Assembly: GCF_006636215.1 (NCBI RefSeq)
Contig: NZ_VIFM01000027.1
Span: 1 to 64,000, forward strand
Length of the DNA stretch: 64,000 nt
Origin: Myxococcus llanfairpwllgwyngyllgogerychwyrndrobwllllantysiliogogogochensis
Lineage (GTDB): Bacteria > Myxococcota > Myxococcia > Myxococcales > Myxococcaceae
Direction of reading: 5' to 3'
The position numbers were made by a program, and so were the translations under genes. The notes below the pieces were generated by a model. That model did not search any database. It was not told the origin of the DNA and worked only from the letters and a program-made list of their open reading frames with translations. This document shows positions 16,904-26,035 of the stretch, piece after piece; positions within the stretch are counted from its first letter, which is position 1; each line of letters begins with the position of its first letter.

Positions 16904-18507
16904 GCAACACACCTGTCTTCCGTTGGGACCGCCGCATGTTCCTGCGCGGCGCGGGCGGAGCCGTGCTGGCTTTGCCGCTGCTCCCATCGCTCTTGAGCCC
17001 CCGCGAAGCGAAGGCCCAGGCCGCCTGGCGCCCGAAGTCCTTCGTGCATTTCCGCACCCCCCACGGCGCCATCTTTGGCGCGAGCATGTGGCCGGGGGAC
17101 CCGGCGCTGACGCAGTCCCTGTTCTACGCGGACCACGACGTGCGGCGGGGAGACCTGGCCGCGACGGCCCAGGCGAACGGTGATGCGGTCATCAGCCGGG
17201 TGCTGACCGCGAAGTCGTCCGTGCTCACGCCCACGCTCATCTCGAAGATGAACATCCTGCGGGGACTCGATTTCCCCCTGTACATGGGTCACAACTTCGG
17301 CGCCCCGCTGGGCTACTACGACTTCGACAAGCAGAGGCCCGGCTCACCTCGAGCGACCATCGACCAGGTGATGGCCTATTCACCGGCCTTCTACCCGAGC
17401 GTCGCCTCCGTCCGGAAGCGAAGCGTCGCCATCGCCGGCGCAAGCACCTCGACCGGCAGCTGGGGATACAACACCCCAGGTGTTCGCTCCTCCGGAGTCG
17501 CCTCCAGCGCCATCGGCGGCACCGAGAGTTCGCTCGCCCTCTTCGACACCTTGCTGGCCGGCAGCAGCAGCCCCGGCACCGCCCGGACTCCCGTGGTGGA
17601 CAAGGTCCTCGAAAGCTACCGGCGGCTGCGCAACGGCAACAGTCGGCTCTCGGCCGAGGACAAGGGGCGACTGGACCAGCACATCGACGCGGTCGCGGAG
17701 CTGCAGCGCCGGCTGGAGACCACCAGCACCGGCTGCCAGGTGCCGGCCCGTCCCACCACCGACAACCTGTCGCTGCGAAACTCCAGCTCCTTCGCGGGAG
17801 ACCCCGCGAAGAACGTCGAGTACTTCCGGCTCATCAACGAGGTGCTCGCCGTGGCGATGAACTGCGGCGTCTGTCGCGTCGCCACCATCAGCATCGACGA
17901 GCACAACCAGAACCTGACCTTCACCCCCCGCGCGCCCCAGGGCGAGGACTGGCACAACAACGTCGTTCATCCCTCGACCGTGCCCGGGGCGAACCAGGAC
18001 CTGGTGGTCCAGTTCAACCAGGTCTTCTTCTCGCAAGTGTTCCTCGACCTCGTCTCCCGCTTCGAGCGGTTCTCGAACGGCGCGGGCGGGACCCTGCTGG
18101 ATGATTCGCTGCTCGCGTGGGGACAGGAGAACGGCAACACGCCCCACTTCTCCTTCTCCGTCCCGGTGGTGACGGCCGGGAGCGCGGGGGGCGCCCTCAA
18201 GACGGGCAACTACTGCGACTACCGGAACATCACGCGCAAGGTGAGCGGCGACTCGAGCACGGGCAGCGAGGGCAGCTTCCTGTGGTCGGGCCTTCTCTAC
18301 AACCAGTGGCTCGGCACGGCGCTCCAGGCGATGGGCATCCCGCAGGCGGAGTGGAGCGAAACCGACCACTCCGGCTACGGCTGGAAGGCGTCGTACCAGT
18401 CCACCTACGAGTACCTCTTCACGAACAAGGGCTTCAGCTCGGCGCAGGCCTATCCCGCGGTGATGTGGCAGAAGGCTGGAGAGCTGCTGCCGTTCCTCTC
18501 GCCCTGA
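16900..18507 (+). CDS. DUF1552-family exported protein
   Basis: 535 residues. A twin-arginine-like signal (DRRMFLRGAGGAVLALPLLPSLL) opens the protein. The rest matches DUF1552 features: FVHFRTPHGAIFGASMWPGD, LTPTLISKMNILRGLDFPLYMGHNFG, FDTLLAG, the ELQRRLE coiled segment, MNCGVCRVATISIDEHNQNLTF and HNNVVHPS. The family is related to sulfatase-like DUF1501 proteins but has no proven activity. It starts inside the stop codon of the DUF1592 gene, so the pair is one operon, as in planctomycetes where the two families co-occur. A hairpin follows the stop. Confidence 0.9.
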   Translation: MSNTPVFRWDRRMFLRGAGGAVLALPLLPSLLSPREAKAQAAWRPKSFVHFRTPHGAIFGASMWPGDPALTQSLFYADHDVRRGDLAATAQANGDAVISRVLTAKSSVLTPTLISKMNILRGLDFPLYMGHNFGAPLGYYDFDKQRPGSPRATIDQVMAYSPAFYPSVASVRKRSVAIAGASTSTGSWGYNTPGVRSSGVASSAIGGTESSLALFDTLLAGSSSPGTARTPVVDKVLESYRRLRNGNSRLSAEDKGRLDQHIDAVAELQRRLETTSTGCQVPARPTTDNLSLRNSSSFAGDPAKNVEYFRLINEVLAVAMNCGVCRVATISIDEHNQNLTFTPRAPQGEDWHNNVVHPSTVPGANQDLVVQFNQVFFSQVFLDLVSRFERFSNGAGGTLLDDSLLAWGQENGNTPHFSFSVPVVTAGSAGGALKTGNYCDYRNITRKVSGDSSTGSEGSFLWSGLLYNQWLGTALQAMGIPQAEWSETDHSGYGWKASYQSTYEYLFTNKGFSSAQAYPAVMWQKAGELLPFLSP

Positions 18508-18516
18508 CAGACCCGA

Positions 18517-18536
18517 GGGGCCACGTGTGCGGCCCC
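18517..18536 (+). terminator. hairpin after the DUF1552 gene
   Basis: GGGGCC (18517-18522) pairs with GGCCCC (18531-18536) around an 8-base loop, 9 bases after the stop. No T-tract. Confidence 0.4.
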
Positions 18537-18614
18537 CAGCTTCGCTGCATCGTTCACGCGCCAAGGCCACGGTCGGCTGTGCGTCAAGGCGCGTGAGCGA
18601 GGCCCTTCAGACTG

Positions 18615-20042
18615 TCATTTCGAACCCGGCTCCAGCTTCCGCAATTCTCGCTCCGCGTGCTTGCGTTGAGCCGCGGTGCCCTTGCGCTGCAGGAAGGACC
18701 GATAGGCCTTGATGGCCTCGGGTCCCTTCCCCATGTCCCGAAACAGATCTCCCCGATTCAGGTGGAGCACATTGCGCTCGCGGCCCGTCTCGGTGAGCAG
18801 CGCCAGGCATTCGTCGAGGACGGCCTCGGCCTGGGACCACTCCTTCTGGGACCACAGCGCGAAGCCGAGGTTGTTGAGGATCTCCGCCCGGAGGTCGATG
18901 GTCGCATTCAACTGCTGGTTCATCTGCTTCCTCAGGCTGGTGTCCTCCACGGTGATCGCGTCCAGGGTGCCCTCAATGACGAGCCGGCCGCTCTCGAGCC
19001 ATGTCCGGTACAGCGTGGTCCACGCTGCGAGCGCCTCCTTCTGGTGCCCCGTTTTCCACTGACTGAGTGCCTCCTCGTTCGCGGCGAGCAGGCCCTGGTG
19101 GGTGCGACGGGAGTCTTCCAACTCCATCCGGTTCGCGTCCTCCATCTTCTTCGTCAGCCTTCCGTCCTCCGCCATCTCCTCGAACTCCGGAAGGGAGTAT
19201 TCGCGCCCCATGTATTCCTTGCACGTGACGCTGGCTTCGCCCGTCTGCGCGAACGTGCAATCACAGGTAGGAAGCGCGGTGCCCCCACCCGTCCAGCTCA
19301 TGGAGTACACCGTCTGGGGCAGTTGGCCATACAGGTCGCCGAAGGAGACGGTCTCCTTGAGACACTCGCAGATCTCCCGGGTCATCGCCTCACTGGCGGT
19401 GGTGTTCAACTTGAGGGTGAGGCTGTCGATGACCCACAGGGCGCACTCCCCCTCGGACGCAGCGAGCAGCCAGCGGGAGTTGGGCAGATAGGACCAACTG
19501 AGATTGCGAGCCCCTCCGTCCCTGGGACCCAGCACCTTCTCCAGGGCGACCGCTGCCTCTGGAAAGGTCTCCACGGGGGAGCGTGCTTCATCCGGGAAGA
19601 GGGAGACGACCCATGCCTCCTTCGTGCGCCGGAACCGGACCAGACACCGCTGAGCGTCATTGCCAAAACGGACCGCGGCGGAGGTCTCGCTCTCGGGCTC
19701 GGGGATGAGCCGCGCGACCTTGCCCATCGTCGGACAGCCATTGAGCGGCAGACTCGTTCGTACCAGGGCCGGGGCAACGGGCTGCCCCGTGCGTGAGTCC
19801 ACCACGAAGAAGGCATCATGGAACGGAGGATTATCCGAGGACTCGCGAGTCCGTGGACTGGGGACAACGAAGTAGCCCACGCGAAGTCCGGCCTCCGGGA
19901 GTTCGACCCAGCGCTCATCGAGGAGGAATCGTCCGCCGCGCCAGTCCTGGAAGGCGGGGGTCTTCTTGAGGTTCGCCGACGAAATCTCCGGGGAGGTCGC
20001 GGGCGCGACGGCGACAAGGAGTGGCAGGAGGAATGAAAGCAT
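18615..20042 (-). CDS. secreted TPR-repeat protein
   Basis: 475 residues. It starts at ATG 20042 with a short signal peptide (MLSFLLPLLVAVAPAT). Residues ~20-300 form a beta-rich region with cysteine pairs (CECLKE, CDCTFAQTGEASVTC) and no known fold. The C-terminal third holds tetratricopeptide-like helices (EILNNLGFALWSQKEWSQAEAVLDECLALLTETG, VLHLNRGDLFRDMGKGPEAIKAYRSFLQR). Likely periplasmic or cell-surface; partner unknown. It is convergent with the DUF1552 operon. Confidence 0.75.
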   Translation of the reverse strand: MLSFLLPLLVAVAPATSPEISSANLKKTPAFQDWRGGRFLLDERWVELPEAGLRVGYFVVPSPRTRESSDNPPFHDAFFVVDSRTGQPVAPALVRTSLPLNGCPTMGKVARLIPEPESETSAAVRFGNDAQRCLVRFRRTKEAWVVSLFPDEARSPVETFPEAAVALEKVLGPRDGGARNLSWSYLPNSRWLLAASEGECALWVIDSLTLKLNTTASEAMTREICECLKETVSFGDLYGQLPQTVYSMSWTGGGTALPTCDCTFAQTGEASVTCKEYMGREYSLPEFEEMAEDGRLTKKMEDANRMELEDSRRTHQGLLAANEEALSQWKTGHQKEALAAWTTLYRTWLESGRLVIEGTLDAITVEDTSLRKQMNQQLNATIDLRAEILNNLGFALWSQKEWSQAEAVLDECLALLTETGRERNVLHLNRGDLFRDMGKGPEAIKAYRSFLQRKGTAAQRKHAERELRKLEPGSK

Positions 20043-20059
20043 GGGCGGTCTGTGACTGT

Positions 20060-20340
20060 AGTCCTCGCGCTGCCTTCGCGCGAAGTCCGGAACGCAGCGG
20101 TTCGTGTCGCTGAGGTTGAGCCACGGCGTCGCGGGCGACCAGGTGGTCACCGCGATGGAGAAGCTCAAGCAAGAGGGCAAGTACGGCTACATCGACTTGC
20201 GCGCCGTCCTGGACGACAAGGGCGAGGGATTATTCAAGACGCAAAAGGAGTGGGCGCAGGAGCCGGAGGACGACCAGAACCGTCCCGTCAACGGCCCCAG
20301 GCCCGGGTTCACCGACGCGCTTCGACTGGCACGGCAGCCC
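20060..20340 (+). pseudogene. possible gene remnant, unrecognised
   Basis: A coding-like frame (SGTQRFVSLRLSHGVAGD, then VVTAMEKLKQEGKYGYIDLR, DDKGEGLFKTQKEWAQEPEDD) without a clear start or RBS. After about 80 residues the frame runs antisense through the GST gene and loses coding character. It looks like the relic of a gene I cannot identify. It fills most of the space between the TPR and GST genes. Confidence 0.3.
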
Positions 20341-20364
20341 TCCCCGGGGCGAGCCAGCGTGCCG

Positions 20365-21018
20365 TCACGCGGTCGGCGGGGCGGCGTTGAACACCGCTCG
20401 TTGCGCGGCGAACGCACGCTGGTAGGCGGGCCGCGCTTCGGCGCGGGCGATATAGGCGGCGAGGCTCGGATACGCCTCGAGAATGCCCGACGTCTGCAGT
20501 CTGCGCAGGACCGTCACCATGAGGATATCGGCCGCGCTGAAGGCGCCTCCGAGCCAGTCCGCGTCGCCGAGAAACGCGGAGAGGTCGTCCAGCCGTTTCC
20601 GGATGAGGGTGTCCAGCGCGCGCAGGCGATGCTCGTACCAGGGCTGGTCGCGCTCGAGAATCATCACCAGACTGCGGTCGAAGATGGGCGGCTCAACCGT
20701 ATTGAGCGCCGCGAACATCCACGCAATCACGCCCGCGCGGCCATTCGCGTCTTCCGGCAGCAGGCCGGCATGGCGCTCCGCGATGTGGAAGACAATCGCG
20801 CCGGACTCGAACAAAGCGAGACTCCCCTCCTCATAGGTCGGAATCTGACCGAACGGATGCAGCGCCTTGTGCGCGGGCTCCTTCATCGCCTCGAACGACA
20901 GCAGACGGACGTCGTAGGACTGGCCCACTTCCTCCAGCGCCCAGCGCACCCGCATGTCCCGCGCCAGCCCGTTGCCGCGATCAGGTGAGCGCTCAAAGGC
21001 GGTGATGGTGATGGTCAT
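20365..21018 (-). CDS. glutathione S-transferase family protein
   Basis: 217 residues. A thioredoxin-like N-domain (MTITITAFERSPDRGNGLARDMRVRWALEEVGQSYDVRLL, FGQIPTYEEGSLALFESGAIVFHIAE; the IPTYEEG...ESGAI stretch is the glutathione-binding region) and an all-helical C-domain (LGGAFSAADILMVTVLRRLQTSG) are complete. Expected to conjugate or reduce electrophiles with glutathione in the cytosol. It lies 34 bases downstream of the di-haem oxidoreductase gene in the same direction and may be co-transcribed. Confidence 0.9.
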   Translation of the reverse strand: MTITITAFERSPDRGNGLARDMRVRWALEEVGQSYDVRLLSFEAMKEPAHKALHPFGQIPTYEEGSLALFESGAIVFHIAERHAGLLPEDANGRAGVIAWMFAALNTVEPPIFDRSLVMILERDQPWYEHRLRALDTLIRKRLDDLSAFLGDADWLGGAFSAADILMVTVLRRLQTSGILEAYPSLAAYIARAEARPAYQRAFAAQRAVFNAAPPTA

Positions 21019-21052
21019 GTCCTGCTCCTTGCCCTCACCCATATCACTCCCG

Positions 21053-23305
21053 TCAGAGTGACTGGATGAACTTGAGCAGGGCCGCCCTCTGGGAGCCGCC
21101 CAGGGTGCGGAAGGCCTCCTTGGAGGACTCAGCTTCTCCACCGTGCCACAGGATGGCCTCGGAGAGGCTGCGCGCACGGCCGTCATGCAGATAGGCCTCC
21201 CCGCCGCTGACGCCAGCCGTCAAGCCAATGCCCCAAAGCGGTGGCGTGCGCCACTCCGCTCCCGTGGCCCCCTCCTCGGGGAGGTTGTCCGCCAGCCCCG
21301 GTCCCATGTCATGCAACAGCATGTCGGTGTAGGGACGAATCACCTGGCTGCGCAGCTCGGTGTGGGGGTGATACGGGCTGGTCGCCAACGTCGCGACGTG
21401 GCACCGGGCACAGCCCATGCTGCCGAAGAGGCCTTCCCCCTGAAGCGCCTGAGCGTCATTGAGATTGCGGCGCGCGGGGACCCCGAGCAGGGCGACGTAG
21501 CGAACCATCCTATCCAGGTCCGCGTCAGCCAACTCGGTGCTTGCTCCGGCACAGGTCTGTCCCGAGCCGCAATCCGGAACAGGGAAGACAGAGGTGGTGA
21601 CCCCCATATCGACATTGAGCGCGCTCGCGATCTGATGCCTGAGCCGCGCCTTGCCCGCCTTCCAACCGAAGCGCCCCATGCGCGCCTGGCCCGTCTGTGG
21701 ATCAACCACGGTCTGCATGCGACCCGAGATGCCGTCGGCATTGGCGTCGTTGGGATCGGCGAGGCTGGCAATCATGTTCTCATCGAGCGCCTCCAGCAGT
21801 CCCAGCCCGATCAAGGGCGGAGTGATTCGGGCCGAATGGTGCGTGGGAACGGGCCCCGTGAAGCTGTAGAGGGGGCGCCGCAACTGATAGCCCGTGCCAT
21901 CACCGAACGTGCCGTTCGTTACCGTCCAGCCCGAGATGCTCACGTTGCCCTCGGGGCTCCCGCTGGTGCTCTGCGGTTGAAGGACCCACCCCAGTCCAGG
22001 ATGCGCCGTCACGGTGGTGCCGACCGCGCCCACCCTGACGGTATAGAGGAGAGGAGGCGCGAGGACGACGTGGCCAGGATTCCCTCCACTGGCGCCACCG
22101 CCGTTCACCGTGAAGCTCACCGGGGACGTCGTGCTCAGCCCCCCCGAGGTGTTGCCGATGGTGAAGTGGTACTGGACGGCCGTGCCCGCCGGGATGTTCT
22201 TGAGGAGATGGGTGTTCGCGTTGGAGCTGTCATGCGCCATCCGGAAGCTCTGCTGGGCGCCTCCGTTGAGCTTGTAGTGAAGGTCCGCCCAGGGCGCGTC
22301 ATTCACATAGAAGCGCAAGGTATACAGGGACGTCGCCGGGTCGGGAGGAAGCCCGCGGCCATTGTTGGTGTGACAGGCCACGCAGCTGCGACCGATATAG
22401 GAGGGCCCGAGCTTGTTCTGCTGCGCGGTGAGGCTTGGGTTGCCAGCCTCCGAGTGGGAGCCATCGCTGAAGTCGGTGTGATGCAGGCGCCGCCCCTCGA
22501 CGAATGGCTGAGCGTTCCCCGGCGCCGTGTTCGTCGCCATCTGCTTGAACAGGTGCGCCGGCTCGTTCGAGTAGCTGTAGCCAAGCGTCGTGCGCCCTCC
22601 CAGCCAGGCGGTCTCCGGCAGGGGAAACGAGTCCAGGTTCGAGCCCCTTCCTTCCCAGGGCACCATGCCACCCTGGCCCACGATGTAGAGGAACGCCGTC
22701 CCGTAATAGTTGGCGCGTCCCACGACGGGAGGGAGCAGGAACGGGCTGATTTCAATCTCCATGCGGTCGCCCATCTGGATCCGCCGGTTCTCCTTCGCAT
22801 TGTAATTGATGGTGGCCGTGTAGTGCAGTGGATCCACCTGCGTCATGTCCACGTTGAACCAATACTGAGAGAGCACCGCCTGCCCCTGGTAGAACGCGCG
22901 GAAGTCCGGCGTGTCCAAGGGCCAGAGCGTGGTGATGTTGACGGTGATGTCGCCGCCACCCTTGGCGACCCTGTCGATGATCTCAATGCCGTGGGTGCGG
23001 TATTCGAAGTACAGCGGCAGGTAGTGCTCGTAGCTTTGGAACTGGGATTCACGGGCGTGGCGATCACGCGACCGGTCCGCGAGGCGGGTGATGAGCGCCG
23101 TCGGCGTATCCACCACGACCGCGGGCTCCAGCGGGGTGCTGGAGTCGAAGAGCGGGACCACCGAGAGCATGGACGCCGGCATCGAGGAAGGCGCGGGCTG
23201 CGCTTCATCGCGCTCGGCCTGGGGCGCGTTCCCGCAGGCGCCGATGAACACCCCCATGATGGCCAGACTCCAAGCCGCCGCTCGTGTGCTGGAAGGTTCT
23301 CTCAT
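21053..23305 (-). CDS. di-haem oxidoreductase (DHOR family) lipoprotein with inserted beta-sandwich
   Basis: 750 residues. Lipobox IGAC lies at about residue 24. Two c-type haem sites are present, CVACH (308-312) and CARCH (632-636), with the DHOR landmarks PPLIGLGLLEALDE, GISGRMQTVVDP, GRFGWKAGKARLRHQIASAL and LLHDMGPGLADNLPE. Between the haem blocks, residues ~326-402 (LRFYVNDAPWADLHYKLNGGAQQSFRMAHD...GTAVQYHFTIGN) look like a CBM56-type carbohydrate-binding domain. An N-terminal beta segment (~100-220) precedes the first haem. It probably transfers electrons in the periplasm or at the cell surface. Confidence 0.88.
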   Translation of the reverse strand: MREPSSTRAAAWSLAIMGVFIGACGNAPQAERDEAQPAPSSMPASMLSVVPLFDSSTPLEPAVVVDTPTALITRLADRSRDRHARESQFQSYEHYLPLYFEYRTHGIEIIDRVAKGGGDITVNITTLWPLDTPDFRAFYQGQAVLSQYWFNVDMTQVDPLHYTATINYNAKENRRIQMGDRMEIEISPFLLPPVVGRANYYGTAFLYIVGQGGMVPWEGRGSNLDSFPLPETAWLGGRTTLGYSYSNEPAHLFKQMATNTAPGNAQPFVEGRRLHHTDFSDGSHSEAGNPSLTAQQNKLGPSYIGRSCVACHTNNGRGLPPDPATSLYTLRFYVNDAPWADLHYKLNGGAQQSFRMAHDSSNANTHLLKNIPAGTAVQYHFTIGNTSGGLSTTSPVSFTVNGGGASGGNPGHVVLAPPLLYTVRVGAVGTTVTAHPGLGWVLQPQSTSGSPEGNVSISGWTVTNGTFGDGTGYQLRRPLYSFTGPVPTHHSARITPPLIGLGLLEALDENMIASLADPNDANADGISGRMQTVVDPQTGQARMGRFGWKAGKARLRHQIASALNVDMGVTTSVFPVPDCGSGQTCAGASTELADADLDRMVRYVALLGVPARRNLNDAQALQGEGLFGSMGCARCHVATLATSPYHPHTELRSQVIRPYTDMLLHDMGPGLADNLPEEGATGAEWRTPPLWGIGLTAGVSGGEAYLHDGRARSLSEAILWHGGEAESSKEAFRTLGGSQRAALLKFIQSL

Positions 23306-23462
23306 GCCCTGAAGTCTATCGCATCAAAAGCCGGAATAGACTGATTTCGAGCTTAACTCGCCATGTGTATGGCGTCTGTGTGGAATGAGATAATCGAGCG
23401 GCTTGCTCAGGCGCGCCCTGGCGTCATCCGTCTGGATGACGCACACCGCCCATACACCAGCG

Positions 23463-24491
23463 CTACAGGAACTCGTCCCCTCCCCCAGCCTCCGGCTCCT
23501 GCGCGGAGAGCAGAACATTCCCGGGCCGCTGCTCCACGCGGAGGCCCAGGCCCAGGGCCGTCAACTCCTCGAGCGCGGCGAGGGCCTCCATGACGGGCTG
23601 GACATCCGCGACCCGGGCAGGCACGGCGATGCGCTCCAGACGCGAGCCCACCCGCTCCAGCAGCACGTGCGGAGGGAGTGCCTCGATGTATCGGCCATAC
23701 AGATAGGCGGGCGCACTCAGCTGGGCGACCTCGGAGGGTGAGAGGGTCGCGACACTCGTATCGAAGCGCGCCCTCACCTCCTCCACCGAAGTGTCCTGAC
23801 GCCACAGCCCGAGCAGGGAGCGCAGGAAGTCCATCAACGGTTGCGCCCGGGACGAGCCCAACTTCGCCGAGGCGACCTCCAGCGCCCGCTCGGCGCGTGC
23901 GGTGTCCGGCTCGACGAAGAACAGCGGCAGCACTTCTTCGATGCCTGGGGTGTAGAGGGGTTCGGCGAGTTGCTCCGGCGCACCCGCGAACGCGCGCAGC
24001 GTCTCGGATTCGAGCGGCTCACCCGCGAGCCACTGGCACCACAGCGCCTCCAGCGAGCCCGCGGCGAGCGAAGCGCGGCGCATGAGATGGGGTCGTGCCT
24101 GCTCCACGCCTCCGAACAACACGACGGTCACCAGGTCCGCGGTGCAAGGCCCCTCGGGGAACTCGAGCGCATCCACCCCCGTCCAGCGCGCGTACCGTTT
24201 GCGCTTCAGGTCGCGCTGGACCTCGCTCGCCACCTCGCTCCACGCGGACCAGGGCACACCCAGCGCCGCGTAGTCCTTCCGGAGTCCCTCATCCGCGGGG
24301 GCCGAGACCTCGTTGGGGCGCTTCTTGAAGTCGGTCCGCACGCGCTTGAGTTCCTTCGCGAGCGCGGGCAGCTCTTCCGCTGGACAGCCCCCAGTCAGGA
24401 GCCGGAGGCGGGAGATGGGGACTCCGGGCAACTTGAGCAGCCAGGATTTGAACGCCGACCAGGCGGGTGCGGAGAGGTCTCGGGATTCCAC
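23463..24491 (-). CDS. conserved-looking hypothetical protein
   Basis: 342 residues, mostly charged and helical, with no signal peptide, transmembrane segment or known motif. The GTG at 24491 is chosen because GAGGA lies seven bases upstream; the open frame further upstream looks non-coding. Repeated helical hairpins (DTARAERALEVASAKLGSSRAQPLMDFLRSLLGLW, VQPVMEALAALEELTALGLGLRV) suggest a solenoid. It is divergent from the gene at 24728. Function unknown. Confidence 0.7.
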   Translation of the reverse strand: MESRDLSAPAWSAFKSWLLKLPGVPISRLRLLTGGCPAEELPALAKELKRVRTDFKKRPNEVSAPADEGLRKDYAALGVPWSAWSEVASEVQRDLKRKRYARWTGVDALEFPEGPCTADLVTVVLFGGVEQARPHLMRRASLAAGSLEALWCQWLAGEPLESETLRAFAGAPEQLAEPLYTPGIEEVLPLFFVEPDTARAERALEVASAKLGSSRAQPLMDFLRSLLGLWRQDTSVEEVRARFDTSVATLSPSEVAQLSAPAYLYGRYIEALPPHVLLERVGSRLERIAVPARVADVQPVMEALAALEELTALGLGLRVEQRPGNVLLSAQEPEAGGGDEFL

Positions 24492-24727
24492 GGTCTGTCC
24501 TCGTTCAGGCGCCAGGCCCGCGCCCCCTCGATGAGTCGCGGGGTCATGTGGCCTGCCTGGTCCATCATGAAAGTTTGCTCCGGTGATGGCTACGCCCTCG
24601 GCCTGGACCCCCGGGGCGTCCAGGCTTTGTCGGCACATGTGGTCGGTCGAGCGCCAGCGTGGGCCCGGAGGGCGTGGTGTGCCCCATTTTCTGTCAGCCC
24701 CTCGCAGCCGAACGATATGCTGAACTC

Positions 24728-25225
24728 ATGGAGACGCTGACTGACTGGCTCTTGATTCTTCTACCCTTCGCGGGATTGGTCTCGCTCTGGCTCGTCACGA
24801 ACGCACGCGAAAAGCAAGTCGCCGAAAAAGTATACCGAGCCGTGGACGAAGGCCGGCTGAGTGACGTCAAGTCCATGCTCTCAAAGCATGCCTTTCCGAG
24901 CCAGCGCACAGTCGTCGTCGCGACCTCCATCGTCAGAGCCGTTCAATCAAGACAACCTGCGATCCTCGACTTTCTTCTCAGCAAAGAGCTGAAACCCATA
25001 TCACTCACCCAGAAGCTTGATTCATTTCTTCACGAGCAGTCGCTGAGAGGTGGCTGGAGGGGCGTTGTTCTCTGGCAGTCGCGAACCTCGCACATGTTCG
25101 AGCCTTGGAGAGACCTCAGCAAAAGCGATAAACTCAAGCTGAGAAGCAGGGCCTCTCGCGGCGACACGGTAGAAACGGCAAAGGCCCATCTTCGTGGCGA
25201 ACGTGGACGATGGACCGTCCCATGA
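24728..25225 (+). CDS. membrane-anchored hypothetical protein, ankyrin-like segment
   Basis: 165 residues. An N-terminal membrane anchor (LTDWLLILLPFAGLVSLWLV, residues ~5-24) is followed by YRAVDEGRLSDVKSMLSKHAF and SRQPAILDFLLSKELKPI, which resemble ankyrin-type helix pairs. Its GC and GC3 are visibly lower than in the surrounding genes (many AAA, ACA and ATA codons), suggesting later acquisition. There is no recognised domain beyond that. Confidence 0.6.
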   Translation: METLTDWLLILLPFAGLVSLWLVTNAREKQVAEKVYRAVDEGRLSDVKSMLSKHAFPSQRTVVVATSIVRAVQSRQPAILDFLLSKELKPISLTQKLDSFLHEQSLRGGWRGVVLWQSRTSHMFEPWRDLSKSDKLKLRSRASRGDTVETAKAHLRGERGRWTVP

Positions 25226-25522
25226 AGAGGGAGAAGCTCGGCCACCCTGCATGAGTGCGTCAAAACGCGCATCACGACGGTGATCGATGCTCACGGCGAG
25301 CCGCCTTCCCCCCACTGAAGGAGCGCGAGTCAGCGCCGGGCGGGAGGGAGGCTCACCTCCGTCTTGCCGGGGGATGCGACGCCCTCACTCCTCGCGAACG
25401 CGCTCGGCATCAACCTCCCCGGCTCCAACCCGGATGGCGGCACCGCGCCGCGCTGAACCGCCCCTGCCGCTCCGTCTTCCGCCGTTCGGAGGCTGGGTGT
25501 ACGCTCGGTGTCGCAGCGGTAG
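25226..25522. other. promoter region and debris upstream of the ECF/caspase operon
   Basis: 297 bases with no complete gene. It holds the relic described at 25352-25456 and presumably the promoter of the operon that starts at 25523. I did not find the GGAAAGT-N15-CGTAG element here. Confidence 0.4.
25352..25456 (+). pseudogene. short C-terminal gene fragment
   Basis: A frame with strong GC3 bias ending in a TGA at 25454 (TSVLPGDATPSLLANALGIN, then LPGSNPDGGTAPR). It has no start or upstream partner. It may be the tail of a deleted exported protein. Weak evidence. Confidence 0.25.
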
Positions 25523-26035
25523 ATGTCCTCCCCTCATCGGATTTCCCTGATGCGCGACGGTGATGCCCTCAGTGAGGTCTGCCGCAGACTGGGACCGGCC
25601 ATCTACCGCCGGTGTCTGAAGATCCTGCGCAATCCAGACGAGGCCGCGGACGCCTGTCAGAAGGTCTACATGCAGTTGGTGCGTCATCGCTCCCGGCTTC
25701 CTCCGGAACCCGAACAACTGCGCTGGGTCTACGTCGTCGCGACGCGGGTGTGTTTCGCCCAACTGCGCGACGATGCCTGGGAGACGGCGAGCGGGGCGGA
25801 GCTGAACCACGACGCGCCCGCGCCCACGGACAGCTTCGCGGAGGTGGCCGACCGGCAGATGGCGCTCAAGGCGCTCTCCTGCGCCACGGAGCACGAGCGG
25901 ATGGTCGCGTGGCTCGTGCTCGTCGACGGCCACTCCCAGGAGGAGGCCGCCGAGCTTCTCAGCCTCTCGCGCAAGACGGTCGGCAAGCGCATCCAGCTCT
26001 TCCTGGCGAACGCCCGCCGAGGGGTCTTCGAATGA
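25523..26035 (+). CDS. ECF-like sigma factor of the caspase operon
   Basis: 170 residues. Region 2 (ALSEVCRRLGPAIYRRCLKILRNPDEAADACQKVYMQLVRH, LRWVYVVATRVCFAQLRD) and region 4 (VAWLVLVDGHSQEEAAELLSLSRKTVGKRIQLFLANARRG) are recognisable. Alternative starts exist at 25523 and 25550. It is the first gene of a four-gene unit; its stop overlaps the next start (ATGA). The target promoter is not evident. Confidence 0.85.
   Translation: MSSPHRISLMRDGDALSEVCRRLGPAIYRRCLKILRNPDEAADACQKVYMQLVRHRSRLPPEPEQLRWVYVVATRVCFAQLRDDAWETASGAELNHDAPAPTDSFAEVADRQMALKALSCATEHERMVAWLVLVDGHSQEEAAELLSLSRKTVGKRIQLFLANARRGVFE

Noticed and set aside
21143-23344. A 733-residue plus-strand frame opposite the di-haem oxidoreductase
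   Set aside because: Composition is Arg/Gly/His-rich without motifs, while the opposite strand has clear haem motifs and a lipobox.
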